A DNA stretch of 64,000 nt from Pirellulales bacterium (lineage in GTDB: Bacteria; Planctomycetota; Planctomycetia; Pirellulales; JAEUIK01), in NCBI GenBank assembly GCA_019694435.1, contig JAIBBZ010000029.1, positions 1 through 64,000 of the forward strand. Direction: 5' to 3'. Each line of letters opens with the position of its first letter. Positions within the stretch are counted from its first letter, which is position 1. The notes beneath the pieces were generated by a model that saw only the letters and a program-made list of their open reading frames with translations, searched no databases and was not told where the DNA came from. The position numbers and the translations under genes are program-made. This document shows positions 53,166 to 62,020 of this stretch, one piece after another.

Positions 53166-56100
53166 CGCCGTACCGCGTGTGGTCCCGGCAGGTTCGTACG
53201 GCTGGCCTGCAACGGCACCGTCGCCGGGCGCCGGGCGCTCGCCGGACTGCATGGGGCAACTGGCGGGCAGCCGCTGGTGCAAATCGACGGTACGTCGATC
53301 ACGATCGGACCGCCCACCACGCAAAGCGCTCCGTCGTTGAGCCTGACGATCGCCTCACCGACCAGCTTTTGCGGTTCGTCGGTCTGGCGCAGATCGCTGC
53401 CGCGGATATCCCGCTGAGCCAGCATCACGAAGTCCTGATACGACAGGCTGCCGCCGGTCAGCGCTTGGGGCGCAGGCGGGTTCGACAACGTCCGCGTCTG
53501 GCCGGCCTTGTTGACCACGCTCCAGTGAATCAGCAGAGCCGCGTTGGTGCCGCCTCGTCCAAATCCGGTCAGATCTTTGATCAGGAACTTTTCCTCCGGC
53601 GCCGGGCAGTCGTGGAACACCAGGTCTTTGCAACCCAGGTTTGCCTGCCCGGGCGTCATCTGCCAGGTGAGCGTGGCGACGGCGGCCGGAGCCGGTTTCC
53701 AGATGAACTCAGGCGCCGGCGCGGCATTCCCGCCTTCGCGGTGGATCGGGACCTCGAGATGATTGCTCACGCCGTACGGCGTCGCCACGTGGACCTCGAC
53801 AAACTCGCGATTGCCCAGGCTCCATACGTTCGGGTTGGCGGGAATCTCGACCTTCATCACCTGGCGGCTCAAGAGCTTGGACGTCACGGTGCGCCCGCCG
53901 GCGATGACCTTGGTCTGTAACACGCTGAAATTCTCGCCGATCAGGAACAGATGGGTGTTCGGCGGCGTGCCGGCCGACGGCCAGCCGACGCCCGGCGCCC
54001 CGTACCAGCCGTAGAGCTCCGGCCCCAGCGAGGTGGCCCCGTCGGCGAGCGTGGCAAACCCACCCAGCGTGTTCTCGAACGGCACATGCGCGGTCTGCGT
54101 CTGGATCGGCAGCCGATGCTCCAATTGGTCGATGACGTGCTGGACGCCCGCGACGTCGACGCCACGATACGCTTCGAGGTTGCACATCTGATGCGTCACC
54201 TGCTTGACCGCCTGGTAGGTCCGGCTCAGCTCGGCCGCCTCGTGGACGGTCAATTCCTTGTTGCGCGGGTTGGTCAGGCTGAACCAACTGCTTCGCGAAT
54301 CGAGCGTGCAGTACGGCACGAACGACGGCATGACGATCATCGCCACGCATTCGCGAATGCCCGGCTCGAGCTTGCGCTGACGCAAGTCCTGGTCGGTCGT
54401 GGGACCGCCGCACAGGGTTTCTGCGAACGCCTTGAGGTTGCCTGGCGATGGCGGCGTCTGGAAGCGGGGATAGTACCGCCAGCCGAAGGTGTCGGCTCCG
54501 TGCGAAAAGCCGACGGTCGTGCGGTTCAACTGGATCACCGCGATCTCGGTATCGAGCCGCCGCAGGAACCGGCCGGCGGCCGAGGCGTTCATCTCGCCGC
54601 TGGCCACGGCCAGCGACACGGCCAATTGCAGCTCACGTCGCCGGGCCAACCGGTCGTCGATGTTCTGTTCGTCGTTCTCCGGGTCGACGGTGAACACCTG
54701 GATCGGCCACCGGCACCGGACAAACTCGTTGAACGCGGCCCGCGCCTCGGGCGACGGATGAGGATGATAGAAATCGCCCCACACGAGCGGCGGCAAGCAG
54801 CCGCAATTCTTCTCAATGGACGTAGACTGCATTTCCTCCTGCAGGCGATGGTTCAGCAGCGCCGCATCGACGATGATCGCCCAGGCCAGCGACGAGGTAA
54901 CCGTGTAGTTGGCCCGTCGCGAAATGAGCCGGACATCGTGGAAGAACTGTCCGCGGAGCTTGTAAAGATGGATTTCTGCCGGCGCCCCGAGCTGAGTGCT
55001 GGGATCCAGCAAGAGTTCTGGACCGGCCGGGGTGTCCGATCCTCGTGCTAACTCGGATATTCCTTGCGCTTTCCACGGTTCGTACTCGTTCGCACGCAAG
55101 GGCCGGCGCCGCTCGTGCACGGCGGCGACCAATTCTGGGCGACAATGCGCCCACAAGGGCAGCGTCCGCTGGGTCTTCAGAAACTCGTAAGCCGCAGTCA
55201 GCTCTCGGCGCAAATGTCCCTGCACGTCGGCGACGTGGACGAGTCCCGCGCGCTCGGCAAACACGTCGCGCAGCGATTGTGCGAGCACCCCGATAATCGA
55301 GGGGCCGTAGATGTCGAGGATCTGCGTATCGGGAAACGCAGCTAGTGAGTCGCGCCAACGGGCCACTGCGCCACGCGCGGCGGCGTCAAAGACCCGCTGG
55401 CTGGTTTGTTGCAATTCGCGAGACACGTAGCCATCTCGATCATTGCTCGCGTTGCGATCTTCTGTGTATACATCGGCCGGTTGTTCGCGAACTGGCGCAG
55501 GCACACGCTCCGCATCGTCCAGGCTGAATGGCCCCTGGGGAAAGATCTGTTTGTAAAGCCTCTCGATCTCGAGGGCCTGTGCCGCCAAACTCATCTGAGC
55601 AATGCCCTGCTGAAACGCCCCAATCTGATCGGCCGGAATCACGCCACGTAGTTCGTCGAGCATGGCCTCGGCCGTCGTGGCGGCATCCATCGGGGTGTCC
55701 ATCGCTCGCGAGTCAGCATCGGGCCGCGCCCTGCGCATTTCCTGCGCCGAAACTTTCCCGTCGGCGACATCGATGAAGACCTGCATGGCTGCCGGATCTT
55801 CCAGCAGCTTGACCAGCGGAAACGCCAGTTGCCGCGCGACGTCGTTGATCACCCACCGCTCGAACGTCGTCGGCAACAGCTCGTCGCTCAAGATCGGGTT
55901 GATCGTGAACGTGATCTCCGCGCCATGCCCCTTGTCCGTCTTCTTGCCGGGCAGTACGGAAACCGGGAGCCGGGCCAGGTACAGGGCATAGCCCGGGGCG
56001 TCGGTCACGTCGTCGCCTTCGTTGATCCGCCGCAGCTCGTTGAGCAGATCGAGATAACGCTTCTTTTGGAGGATAAACGTCGTCGGCTCCAACGTCGGCG

Positions 56101-56566
56101 TCGGCAAAGGCTCCTTCTGCTGCGGCAGAGGGATCGGCTCAAAGTCCTTGATCAGTTTTTCCGCCGCGACGGACGAGGGAGCCGGGGTACCGTCGAGGCC
56201 CGCTCCCAATTGAAACGCCAGCGCCGTCGCGGCCGTATCAGCTCGCCGAATCGAGCCGTTGATCTTCGCTTCGAACGCACATAAGTCCTTGAACATCTGC
56301 TCTTCAAAATCGACGCGGTGCGCCGTCAGCCTGGCTTCGCCCCACAGGTCGACGTGCTTGGGCACTACGGAGCCATACGTCTCGACCTGGCGCTCCAGCC
56401 AGTCGACCTCCTTGGTCCAGCGCTCGAAGCCCGGGTCCTTGAACATCTCGGGTCGCTTGGCCTTGAACGCGTCGAACCAGTCAACGCCCCAGACCGGCGC
56501 GGCCAAAACGGTGACCACCAAGACGCTCGCCGCTGCCGAGCCCTTCAACCATGTCGCGGATTGCAT
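53162..56566 (-). CDS. Very large exported protein of unknown function with C-terminal Ig-like domain
   Basis: This is a 1134-residue protein. A signal peptide (about 1-27) opens it; AGGG lies about eight bases before the ATG. The first 700 residues are helix-rich with no family I recognise, including a repeated acidic pattern and DVADGKVSAQEMR near 250. Residues about 880-990 resemble an IPT/TIG immunoglobulin-like domain: LFLIGENFS, then TSKLLSRQVMKVEIP, then FVEVHVATPYGVSNHLEVPI. The tail is Cys/Pro-rich (CTSGCPPVAPC). It is probably a surface or periplasmic structural protein. The frame is open 48 codons further upstream without a leader. Its stop shares CTAG with the Gfo/Idh/MocA gene. 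Confidence 0.75.
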   Translation of the reverse strand: MQSATWLKGSAAASVLVVTVLAAPVWGVDWFDAFKAKRPEMFKDPGFERWTKEVDWLERQVETYGSVVPKHVDLWGEARLTAHRVDFEEQMFKDLCAFEAKINGSIRRADTAATALAFQLGAGLDGTPAPSSVAAEKLIKDFEPIPLPQQKEPLPTPTLEPTTFILQKKRYLDLLNELRRINEGDDVTDAPGYALYLARLPVSVLPGKKTDKGHGAEITFTINPILSDELLPTTFERWVINDVARQLAFPLVKLLEDPAAMQVFIDVADGKVSAQEMRRARPDADSRAMDTPMDAATTAEAMLDELRGVIPADQIGAFQQGIAQMSLAAQALEIERLYKQIFPQGPFSLDDAERVPAPVREQPADVYTEDRNASNDRDGYVSRELQQTSQRVFDAAARGAVARWRDSLAAFPDTQILDIYGPSIIGVLAQSLRDVFAERAGLVHVADVQGHLRRELTAAYEFLKTQRTLPLWAHCRPELVAAVHERRRPLRANEYEPWKAQGISELARGSDTPAGPELLLDPSTQLGAPAEIHLYKLRGQFFHDVRLISRRANYTVTSSLAWAIIVDAALLNHRLQEEMQSTSIEKNCGCLPPLVWGDFYHPHPSPEARAAFNEFVRCRWPIQVFTVDPENDEQNIDDRLARRRELQLAVSLAVASGEMNASAAGRFLRRLDTEIAVIQLNRTTVGFSHGADTFGWRYYPRFQTPPSPGNLKAFAETLCGGPTTDQDLRQRKLEPGIRECVAMIVMPSFVPYCTLDSRSSWFSLTNPRNKELTVHEAAELSRTYQAVKQVTHQMCNLEAYRGVDVAGVQHVIDQLEHRLPIQTQTAHVPFENTLGGFATLADGATSLGPELYGWYGAPGVGWPSAGTPPNTHLFLIGENFSVLQTKVIAGGRTVTSKLLSRQVMKVEIPANPNVWSLGNREFVEVHVATPYGVSNHLEVPIHREGGNAAPAPEFIWKPAPAAVATLTWQMTPGQANLGCKDLVFHDCPAPEEKFLIKDLTGFGRGGTNAALLIHWSVVNKAGQTRTLSNPPAPQALTGGSLSYQDFVMLAQRDIRGSDLRQTDEPQKLVGEAIVRLNDGALCVVGGPIVIDVPSICTSGCPPVAPCSPASARRPATVPLQASRTNLPGPHAVRR

Positions 56567-56870
56567 GGTTCTGTCCCTTTCTGCAGGCAAAGCTCGAATC
56601 CGAGTCTCTCCGGTCGACGTGAACACCCATTGGCTAGCGTCGCCCTCGCCGCCACTAGGAGGGATCGGACCGCGCGAGCGTTTCCGCCTATTGCTTGACG
56701 GCTGGGCCACGACAGATTCGCGGCGCTAGCATTCGCATCACCGCTAATCCACCAACAGCTTGCCTGGACGGATTGTTTTGCTTCGCTTCGCGCCAGCATT
56801 ACATTCAGCTAGCGACGGCCGGCGGATACCGTCCCAGTTCACTCCCCAGCGATGGCGCGAGACTACGCCC
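56567..56870. other. 304-bp divergent intergenic region
   Basis: This lies between the giant exported protein gene (minus) and the sugar isomerase gene (plus). No gene, strong repeat or convincing promoter is seen. A longer in-frame start for the isomerase at 56760 is possible but unsupported. Confidence 0.45.
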
Positions 56871-57704
56871 ATGCACTTCGTACTGTTTACCGATAACCTG
56901 GCCGATCTCAGCGTCGACGATGCCTTTCGCTCAGCGCAGCAGGCCGGCTTCGACGGGCTTGATCTGACTCTACGTCCCGGCGGTCACGTTCTGCCCGAGA
57001 ATGCAGAACTGGGCCTGAGCGCTGCCCGCGCGGCGGCCGATCGTTGCGGTGCGCGGATACCGATGATCTCGACCGCGATCACCGACGCCGACAGCCCGCA
57101 CGCCGAGGCGATCTTTGCCGCCGCCGCGCATTACGGCGTCGAACGGGTCAAGCTCGGCTACTGGGAATACACGCCGTTCGGCACCCTGGCCCGGCAGATC
57201 GACGAATGCCGCGCGCGGCTCGATCGCGTGATCCGGCTCGCGGCCCGTTATCACGTGCTGCCCTGCGTGCACTGTCACTCGGGCCGGCTGGTCGCCGCAG
57301 GCGGGGCGCAGTCGTACCTGGTGCTGCGCGACTTTCCGCCCGACCGCGTGGGCGCGTACGTCGACCCGATGCACATGACGATCGAAGGAGGACTGGCCGG
57401 CTGGGAAATGGGACTCGACTTGCTCGCGCCCTGGCTGGCGCTCGTCGGCGTCAAGAATTTCCGCTGGAGCGAACAGCAGCGCGACGCACAGGGCCAGATG
57501 CGCTACCGCTGGCAGTATGTGCCGCTGGCCGACGGCCAGGCCCCGCTGCCCGAGTTCTGCGGCTATCTGCGGCGGCTGAACTACCAGGGCATCGTCTCGC
57601 TACACAGCGAGTACAAGGGCGAAACCAGCTTCCGTCGGCTGACCACGCCCGAACTGGTCGCACAATCGGCCACCGACTTGCGCTATCTCAAAACGCTGCT
57701 CTGA
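56871..57704 (+). CDS. Sugar phosphate isomerase/epimerase-like TIM-barrel protein
   Basis: This 277-residue protein has the AP-endonuclease-2/xylose-isomerase-like barrel. It begins MHFVLFTDNLADLSVDDAFR with the strand-1 pattern FDGLDLTLRPGG, then MISTAITD, VLPCVHCHSG and VGAYVDPMHM, where the His/Asp metal ligands of the family lie, and GVKNFRW near the end. Such proteins act in sugar or inositol pathways. The ATG at 56871 matches the family start. Its substrate is unknown; a Gfo/Idh/MocA gene of similar pathway type lies 4 kb away. Confidence 0.85.
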   Translation: MHFVLFTDNLADLSVDDAFRSAQQAGFDGLDLTLRPGGHVLPENAELGLSAARAAADRCGARIPMISTAITDADSPHAEAIFAAAAHYGVERVKLGYWEYTPFGTLARQIDECRARLDRVIRLAARYHVLPCVHCHSGRLVAAGGAQSYLVLRDFPPDRVGAYVDPMHMTIEGGLAGWEMGLDLLAPWLALVGVKNFRWSEQQRDAQGQMRYRWQYVPLADGQAPLPEFCGYLRRLNYQGIVSLHSEYKGETSFRRLTTPELVAQSATDLRYLKTLL

Positions 57705-57716
57705 GGCGGGGCCATC

Positions 57717-58667
57717 CTACGGCGCCGCAGCTTCTGCCAGCCGTCGGCTCAAGTCCTGTAGCAGCCACGGCGGCGTTTCTTGCAGATCGCCCCAGACGGT
57801 CGGCGCGCGAAACATCGCCGGGGTCAGCCGCGCCGTGACCAACTCGGTGCGAAACAGCCGCGCCTCGGCCAGCGGTTCGCCTTGGGGGCTCAGAATGAAG
57901 CTGTCGCCGTAGCCGGCCACGCCCGGTCGATCGGCCACGACCACATTGCTCCGGGCCACGACCATCCGCAACTGGCAGGCAAGTCCCACGTGGCAATTGC
58001 GCACCCAGCGGCGATGATCGTCGACGACCGCAGCGGGCAGAAAGTTGTAATGCGGTGTGAACAGCAACTCGGCACCTTGCAGCCGCGCCGCCAGCGCCGG
58101 ATAGAAGAACGACGTGTCGTGGCAGATCACCGCGGCGAATTTCACGCCATGCGCCGTGAACACCGGCACCGCCTGGCCCGGCGCAAATCCCAGCGGCTCG
58201 CGATCGCCGCCGGTGAGCATCACCTTGTCATAAGTGCCCAACAGTTTGCCCTGTTGCATGACCAGCACGCTGTTGTACAGCCGCTCGCCATCGCGCCGCG
58301 CCAAGCCCACGAGCACGACCATTTCGTGCGATCGGGTATCGGCAATCAGGCTGGTGATCTCGGGGTCATCCAGCGACCGGGTCCCCTGCTCGACGTGTTC
58401 CCGCGAGTCGTATCCCGAGAGAAACGTTTCGGGAAAGGCGAGAAAATGACTGCCTCGTTCGCGTGCCGCGGCAATCACCTCGCGCACCGTCTGCAGGTTG
58501 GCCGCCAGGTCGCCGTCGCGGCAGGGGCCCTGGTAGACCGACACGACCACGTCGTGTTCGATGGCCCCGGCCGGCCGCGTCAACATCGCCAGGAGCAAGG
58601 CGGCGGCCCCCACGATCAAGCCGGTCGTTCGGCCGCGAGACGGCCCTCGTCGAGTTGCCGTTTGCAT
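57717..58667 (-). CDS. Exported carbon-nitrogen hydrolase (nitrilase superfamily)
   Basis: This 316-residue protein has an N-terminal signal anchor (about 13-36). The nitrilase triad is complete: Glu80 (AFPETFLSG), Lys148 (TYDKVML) and Cys182 (VICHDTSF). It hydrolyses nitriles, amides or N-acyl groups, exact substrate unknown. Its start follows the M1 peptidase stop with one base between, so they are translated together. It ends 13 bases from the convergent isomerase stop. Confidence 0.92.
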   Translation of the reverse strand: MQTATRRGPSRGRTTGLIVGAAALLLAMLTRPAGAIEHDVVVSVYQGPCRDGDLAANLQTVREVIAAARERGSHFLAFPETFLSGYDSREHVEQGTRSLDDPEITSLIADTRSHEMVVLVGLARRDGERLYNSVLVMQQGKLLGTYDKVMLTGGDREPLGFAPGQAVPVFTAHGVKFAAVICHDTSFFYPALAARLQGAELLFTPHYNFLPAAVVDDHRRWVRNCHVGLACQLRMVVARSNVVVADRPGVAGYGDSFILSPQGEPLAEARLFRTELVTARLTPAMFRAPTVWGDLQETPPWLLQDLSRRLAEAAAP

Positions 58668-58668
58668 A

Positions 58669-61260
58669 TCATTTGGCTCCCGCCGCTTCGAGCTTTTCCA
58701 AGCGCGCTCGCAGTTCGGCGTTGCCGGCCCGCAGCGCTTCGACTTGTTCGATCACGCGCGGCAGCCCCGGATTGCGCAACTGCGCGACGGCATCGTCGAT
58801 GGCCCGCCGGGGTGCGAGCCAGGCCTCTTTCTGCTTGCGCGCCAGCAGCAGGTCGATCGCCTGCTTGTCGCCCGTCATCCCCAGCGCCCGGATCGCGGCG
58901 GTCCGCACCGTGCGGCGGCCGTCGTTGAGCTGCTCAGCGATGGCGGCCGTCACTTCCGGGTTGCCCGGATCGAGCCGGGCCAACAGCGGCATCAGCACCA
59001 TGCGCCGGTGGGGCGAGGAAGGTGGCTTCAGCAAGGCCATCATCCGCGCGGCGGTCCCCCGGGCGTCCTGTTCGACCAAGCCCTCGGCCGCGGCCTGCAG
59101 GATCACCTCTTGATAACTGGGGCGCTCCAAGGCGGCCAGCAAGTCGTCCTTGGCCTTTTCCTTGTCGACCTTCGCGAGCGAGCGGAGCGCCGCGGCCACG
59201 GCAAAGTAAGACGGATCTTCGGCGATCGCGGCACGCAGCGCGGCGCTGGTTTCTTCGTGAGGGAACTCGGCCAGCGACTTGAGGGCCTCGCGCCGCACGG
59301 CCGATCGCGCGTCGCCGCGGGCCACCTGGATCAACGGGGCCCGTACGGCGTCGCCGCCAATCTTGGCCAGCGCCGCGATCGCTTCGTATCGCACGCCCCA
59401 GAACGCGTCGCTCGTGGCTGCTTTGACGAGCGCCTCACGCACCGTGTCGTTGCCGGAGAACTGGGCCAGGGCCTTTGCGGCGTCGGCCCGGGGGATTACG
59501 TGCGGATCGGCGGCGAGCTGGTCGAGCCAGGCGTCGAGGCTCTGCTCGACGGTGAGCTTTTTCAGCAGCCAGTCGCGCGGGTCGAACACCACGCGGCGCG
59601 GCCGCGTGGGCAATTCGAAGTGAAACGTCTCTTCGGCCTGATCGATCTCGATGCGGCGGATCAGCGTCTCGCTACCGGTCGCCAACTCGACTTCGACCGT
59701 GGCGCGAAACAAGGGGGTTAGCGCGTCGACCTTCTGCGTCTGGCGCACGTGCAGGCGCACCTGGCGGGTTGCTTCGTCCCAGTCCCAGCCGACCGTCAAC
59801 TCGGGATGTCCGCCGTGATCGACCCATTGGTCTAAGAACCAATTCAGGCCCCGGCCAGTCGCCTGTTCGATGGCGGTGCGGAGATCGGCCGTCTCCACGA
59901 CCTGGTACTCGTGCGTATGCGCGTAGTGCCGCAGCGCCTTCCAGAAGGCGTCGTCGCCCAGCTCGAAGCGGAGCATGTGCAACACGCGGCCCCCCTTGGG
60001 ATAGCTGTGCGCGTCGAACATCACGATCGGCGCGTCGTAGCGGTAGGTCACGATGGGCCGCCGATAGCGGTCGGCGTCTTCCCGGAAATACACGTCGGCC
60101 TCTTCGCGCCGCGACCAGCTGGCGGCGTCCCAGCCTTCGTCGTGCTCCTGCCAGAGCGTGGCAAAGTACGTGGCAAAACTCTCGTTGAGCCATAGCTCGG
60201 CCCAGTCCTTGCAGGTCAGCAGATCGCCCCACCACTGGTGCGCCAGCTCGTGGGCCACGAGTTCTTCGCTCGAGACGTCCAGCTCGGCCCGTTCGTCGTG
60301 CAGCGTGTCGAGCGCCAACGTCGTGCACGACGTGTGTTCCATGCCGCCGTTGAACTCGTCGCAGCAAATCTGCGTGTACTTGGGCCAGGGATACGGATAG
60401 CCGATCTTTTCGCTGAACAGCTCCATCATCTCCGGCGTCTGGGCAAACGATCGCGGCGCGTCGGCCAGGCGCCCCGTCGGCACATACGACACCACCGGGA
60501 TGCCGCGCCAGGTCTGGTCGAGCGCCTCGAACTGGCCCGCCACGATCGAAATCAGGTACGGCACGTGCGAGCGTTGCTGCACCCAATGCCAGCGCCGGCG
60601 GCCGTCGCGAGGCTCGCCTCTCTCGCGCAACACGCCGTTAGACAGCACAAAAAAATCCTCGGGCACCGTGGCAATCAGCTCGCTGGTCAGCCGCTCGTTG
60701 GGCGAGTCGAACGTCGGCAGCCAATACCGGGCATCCTCGGGCTCATTGAGAGTCCAGACCATCCGCGGCTGCTGCGGCTCGTGTTTGTCGGGAGTGACAA
60801 ACTGCATGCCGCGCTCGGGACGCGTGACGCGATAGGCGATCGCCACGCTGACCTGCTCGCTCGGCTGGTAAACTCGATCGAGCTTCACGACCAACCGCTC
60901 GTCATGGACTTCAAACTGCAGCGTACGCCGATCGCTGAGATCGGCCGAGGCCCCCGACGGCACGAGTTCGATGCGGTCGATCGTGAGGTTCTTGATGTCA
61001 AACTCGACCTGATCCAGGGGCTCGAACGGCGTGAAGCGATTCGTCGCCAGTCCCTGCAGCCGCTCCTCGACGAAATCGAAATCGAGTTCGAGCCGCAGGT
61101 GATCCAGATCGACGGTCCGGCTTCGCACGCTGCGCGGTGCATGCTGGAAAGGGCCGCGCAGGTCTTGCCCCTGAACTTCGGCGGCGCTGGTCGCCACCAG
61201 CAGCCCAACGCAGGCCAACCAGCTTCCCCGCCGAGTTACGAATCGTTGCATGTCGCTCAT
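58669..61260 (-). CDS. Exported M1 family aminopeptidase with C-terminal HEAT repeats
   Basis: This is an 863-residue protein. An N-terminal signal (about 9-31) is followed by the M1 metallopeptidase domain. The exopeptidase motif is GGMEHT (305-310), with the GAMEN Ala replaced by Gly, Met kept and Asn changed to His. The zinc site is HELAHQWW (337-344) with Glu360 (LWLNESF). A linker leads to at least five helical HEAT-like repeats (about 600-800). The C-terminus has a short coiled coil (VIEQVEALRAGNAELRARLEKL). The start at 61260 is not backed by a clear ribosome site; the frame extends to 61494. The nitrilase gene follows directly. Confidence 0.93.
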   Translation of the reverse strand: MSDMQRFVTRRGSWLACVGLLVATSAAEVQGQDLRGPFQHAPRSVRSRTVDLDHLRLELDFDFVEERLQGLATNRFTPFEPLDQVEFDIKNLTIDRIELVPSGASADLSDRRTLQFEVHDERLVVKLDRVYQPSEQVSVAIAYRVTRPERGMQFVTPDKHEPQQPRMVWTLNEPEDARYWLPTFDSPNERLTSELIATVPEDFFVLSNGVLRERGEPRDGRRRWHWVQQRSHVPYLISIVAGQFEALDQTWRGIPVVSYVPTGRLADAPRSFAQTPEMMELFSEKIGYPYPWPKYTQICCDEFNGGMEHTSCTTLALDTLHDERAELDVSSEELVAHELAHQWWGDLLTCKDWAELWLNESFATYFATLWQEHDEGWDAASWSRREEADVYFREDADRYRRPIVTYRYDAPIVMFDAHSYPKGGRVLHMLRFELGDDAFWKALRHYAHTHEYQVVETADLRTAIEQATGRGLNWFLDQWVDHGGHPELTVGWDWDEATRQVRLHVRQTQKVDALTPLFRATVEVELATGSETLIRRIEIDQAEETFHFELPTRPRRVVFDPRDWLLKKLTVEQSLDAWLDQLAADPHVIPRADAAKALAQFSGNDTVREALVKAATSDAFWGVRYEAIAALAKIGGDAVRAPLIQVARGDARSAVRREALKSLAEFPHEETSAALRAAIAEDPSYFAVAAALRSLAKVDKEKAKDDLLAALERPSYQEVILQAAAEGLVEQDARGTAARMMALLKPPSSPHRRMVLMPLLARLDPGNPEVTAAIAEQLNDGRRTVRTAAIRALGMTGDKQAIDLLLARKQKEAWLAPRRAIDDAVAQLRNPGLPRVIEQVEALRAGNAELRARLEKLEAAGAK

Positions 61261-61414
61261 TTCATGGCCGGAATGAGTGGAATGGAATTGTTGAGCACTC
61301 GGGTACAATACTAGTTTCCCCGAAGGTCCGGCGCGAAACAACGCCGCGGACGGCCGTTCTTGGCCGGCAGCGGCGACAAAACGCGCACAGACGGCCCGCA
61401 GGACTCGATGCACG

Positions 61415-62020
61415 ATGCTGACCGAACGCTTCGAACAGGCCCTGGTACTGGCCCATCGACTCCATCTCGCGCAGCGCCGCAAGGCGACTGACACGCCCTA
61501 CGTCTCGCACCTGTTGGCCGTCGCAGCGATCGTGCTCGAGCACGGTGGTACCGAAGACGAGGCCATCGCAGCCCTGTTGCACGACGCCGTGGAAGATCAA
61601 GGTGGGCCGCCGACGCTCGCGCGAATCCGTGCCGAGTTCGGCGACGAAGTCGCGGCCATCGTCGCTGCCTGCACCGATACCGACACGGTGCCCAAACCTC
61701 CGTGGAAGCCGCGCAAAGAAGCCTACATCGCGCACCTGGCCACCGCCTCGCCGGCAGCGCGCCGGGTCTCCGCGGCCGACAAGCTGCACAACGCCCGGGC
61801 GATTGTCAGCGATCTGCGCCGCCACGGCGACCTGGTGTGGGCACGTTTCGCCGGCCACCGCGAAGGCACGCTCTGGTATTACGAAACGCTGGTCGAAACG
61901 CTGCGCGCCACGGACCATTCGCCGCTGGTCGAAGAACTGGCCCGCACCGTTGTCATGATGCGCGAATTGGCCGACGAGATCGCGGCATCGCCGCCTGGAA
62001 CCGTGCGGCCTGACAGCTAG
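61415..62020 (+). CDS. HD domain phosphohydrolase, (p)ppGpp-hydrolase-like
   Basis: This 201-residue protein has the HD pattern of the RelA/SpoT hydrolase type: SHLLAVAAIV (H32), LLHDAVED (H56, D57) and DKLHNARAI with Asp about 122, all in the usual order. It resembles the small alarmone hydrolases (MESH1-like). No synthetase domain is attached. It may remove pyrophosphate from ppGpp or act on another nucleotide. AGGA precedes the ATG at 61415. It shares CTAG with the convergent APH/AAA gene. Confidence 0.88.
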   Translation: MLTERFEQALVLAHRLHLAQRRKATDTPYVSHLLAVAAIVLEHGGTEDEAIAALLHDAVEDQGGPPTLARIRAEFGDEVAAIVAACTDTDTVPKPPWKPRKEAYIAHLATASPAARRVSAADKLHNARAIVSDLRRHGDLVWARFAGHREGTLWYYETLVETLRATDHSPLVEELARTVVMMRELADEIAASPPGTVRPDS

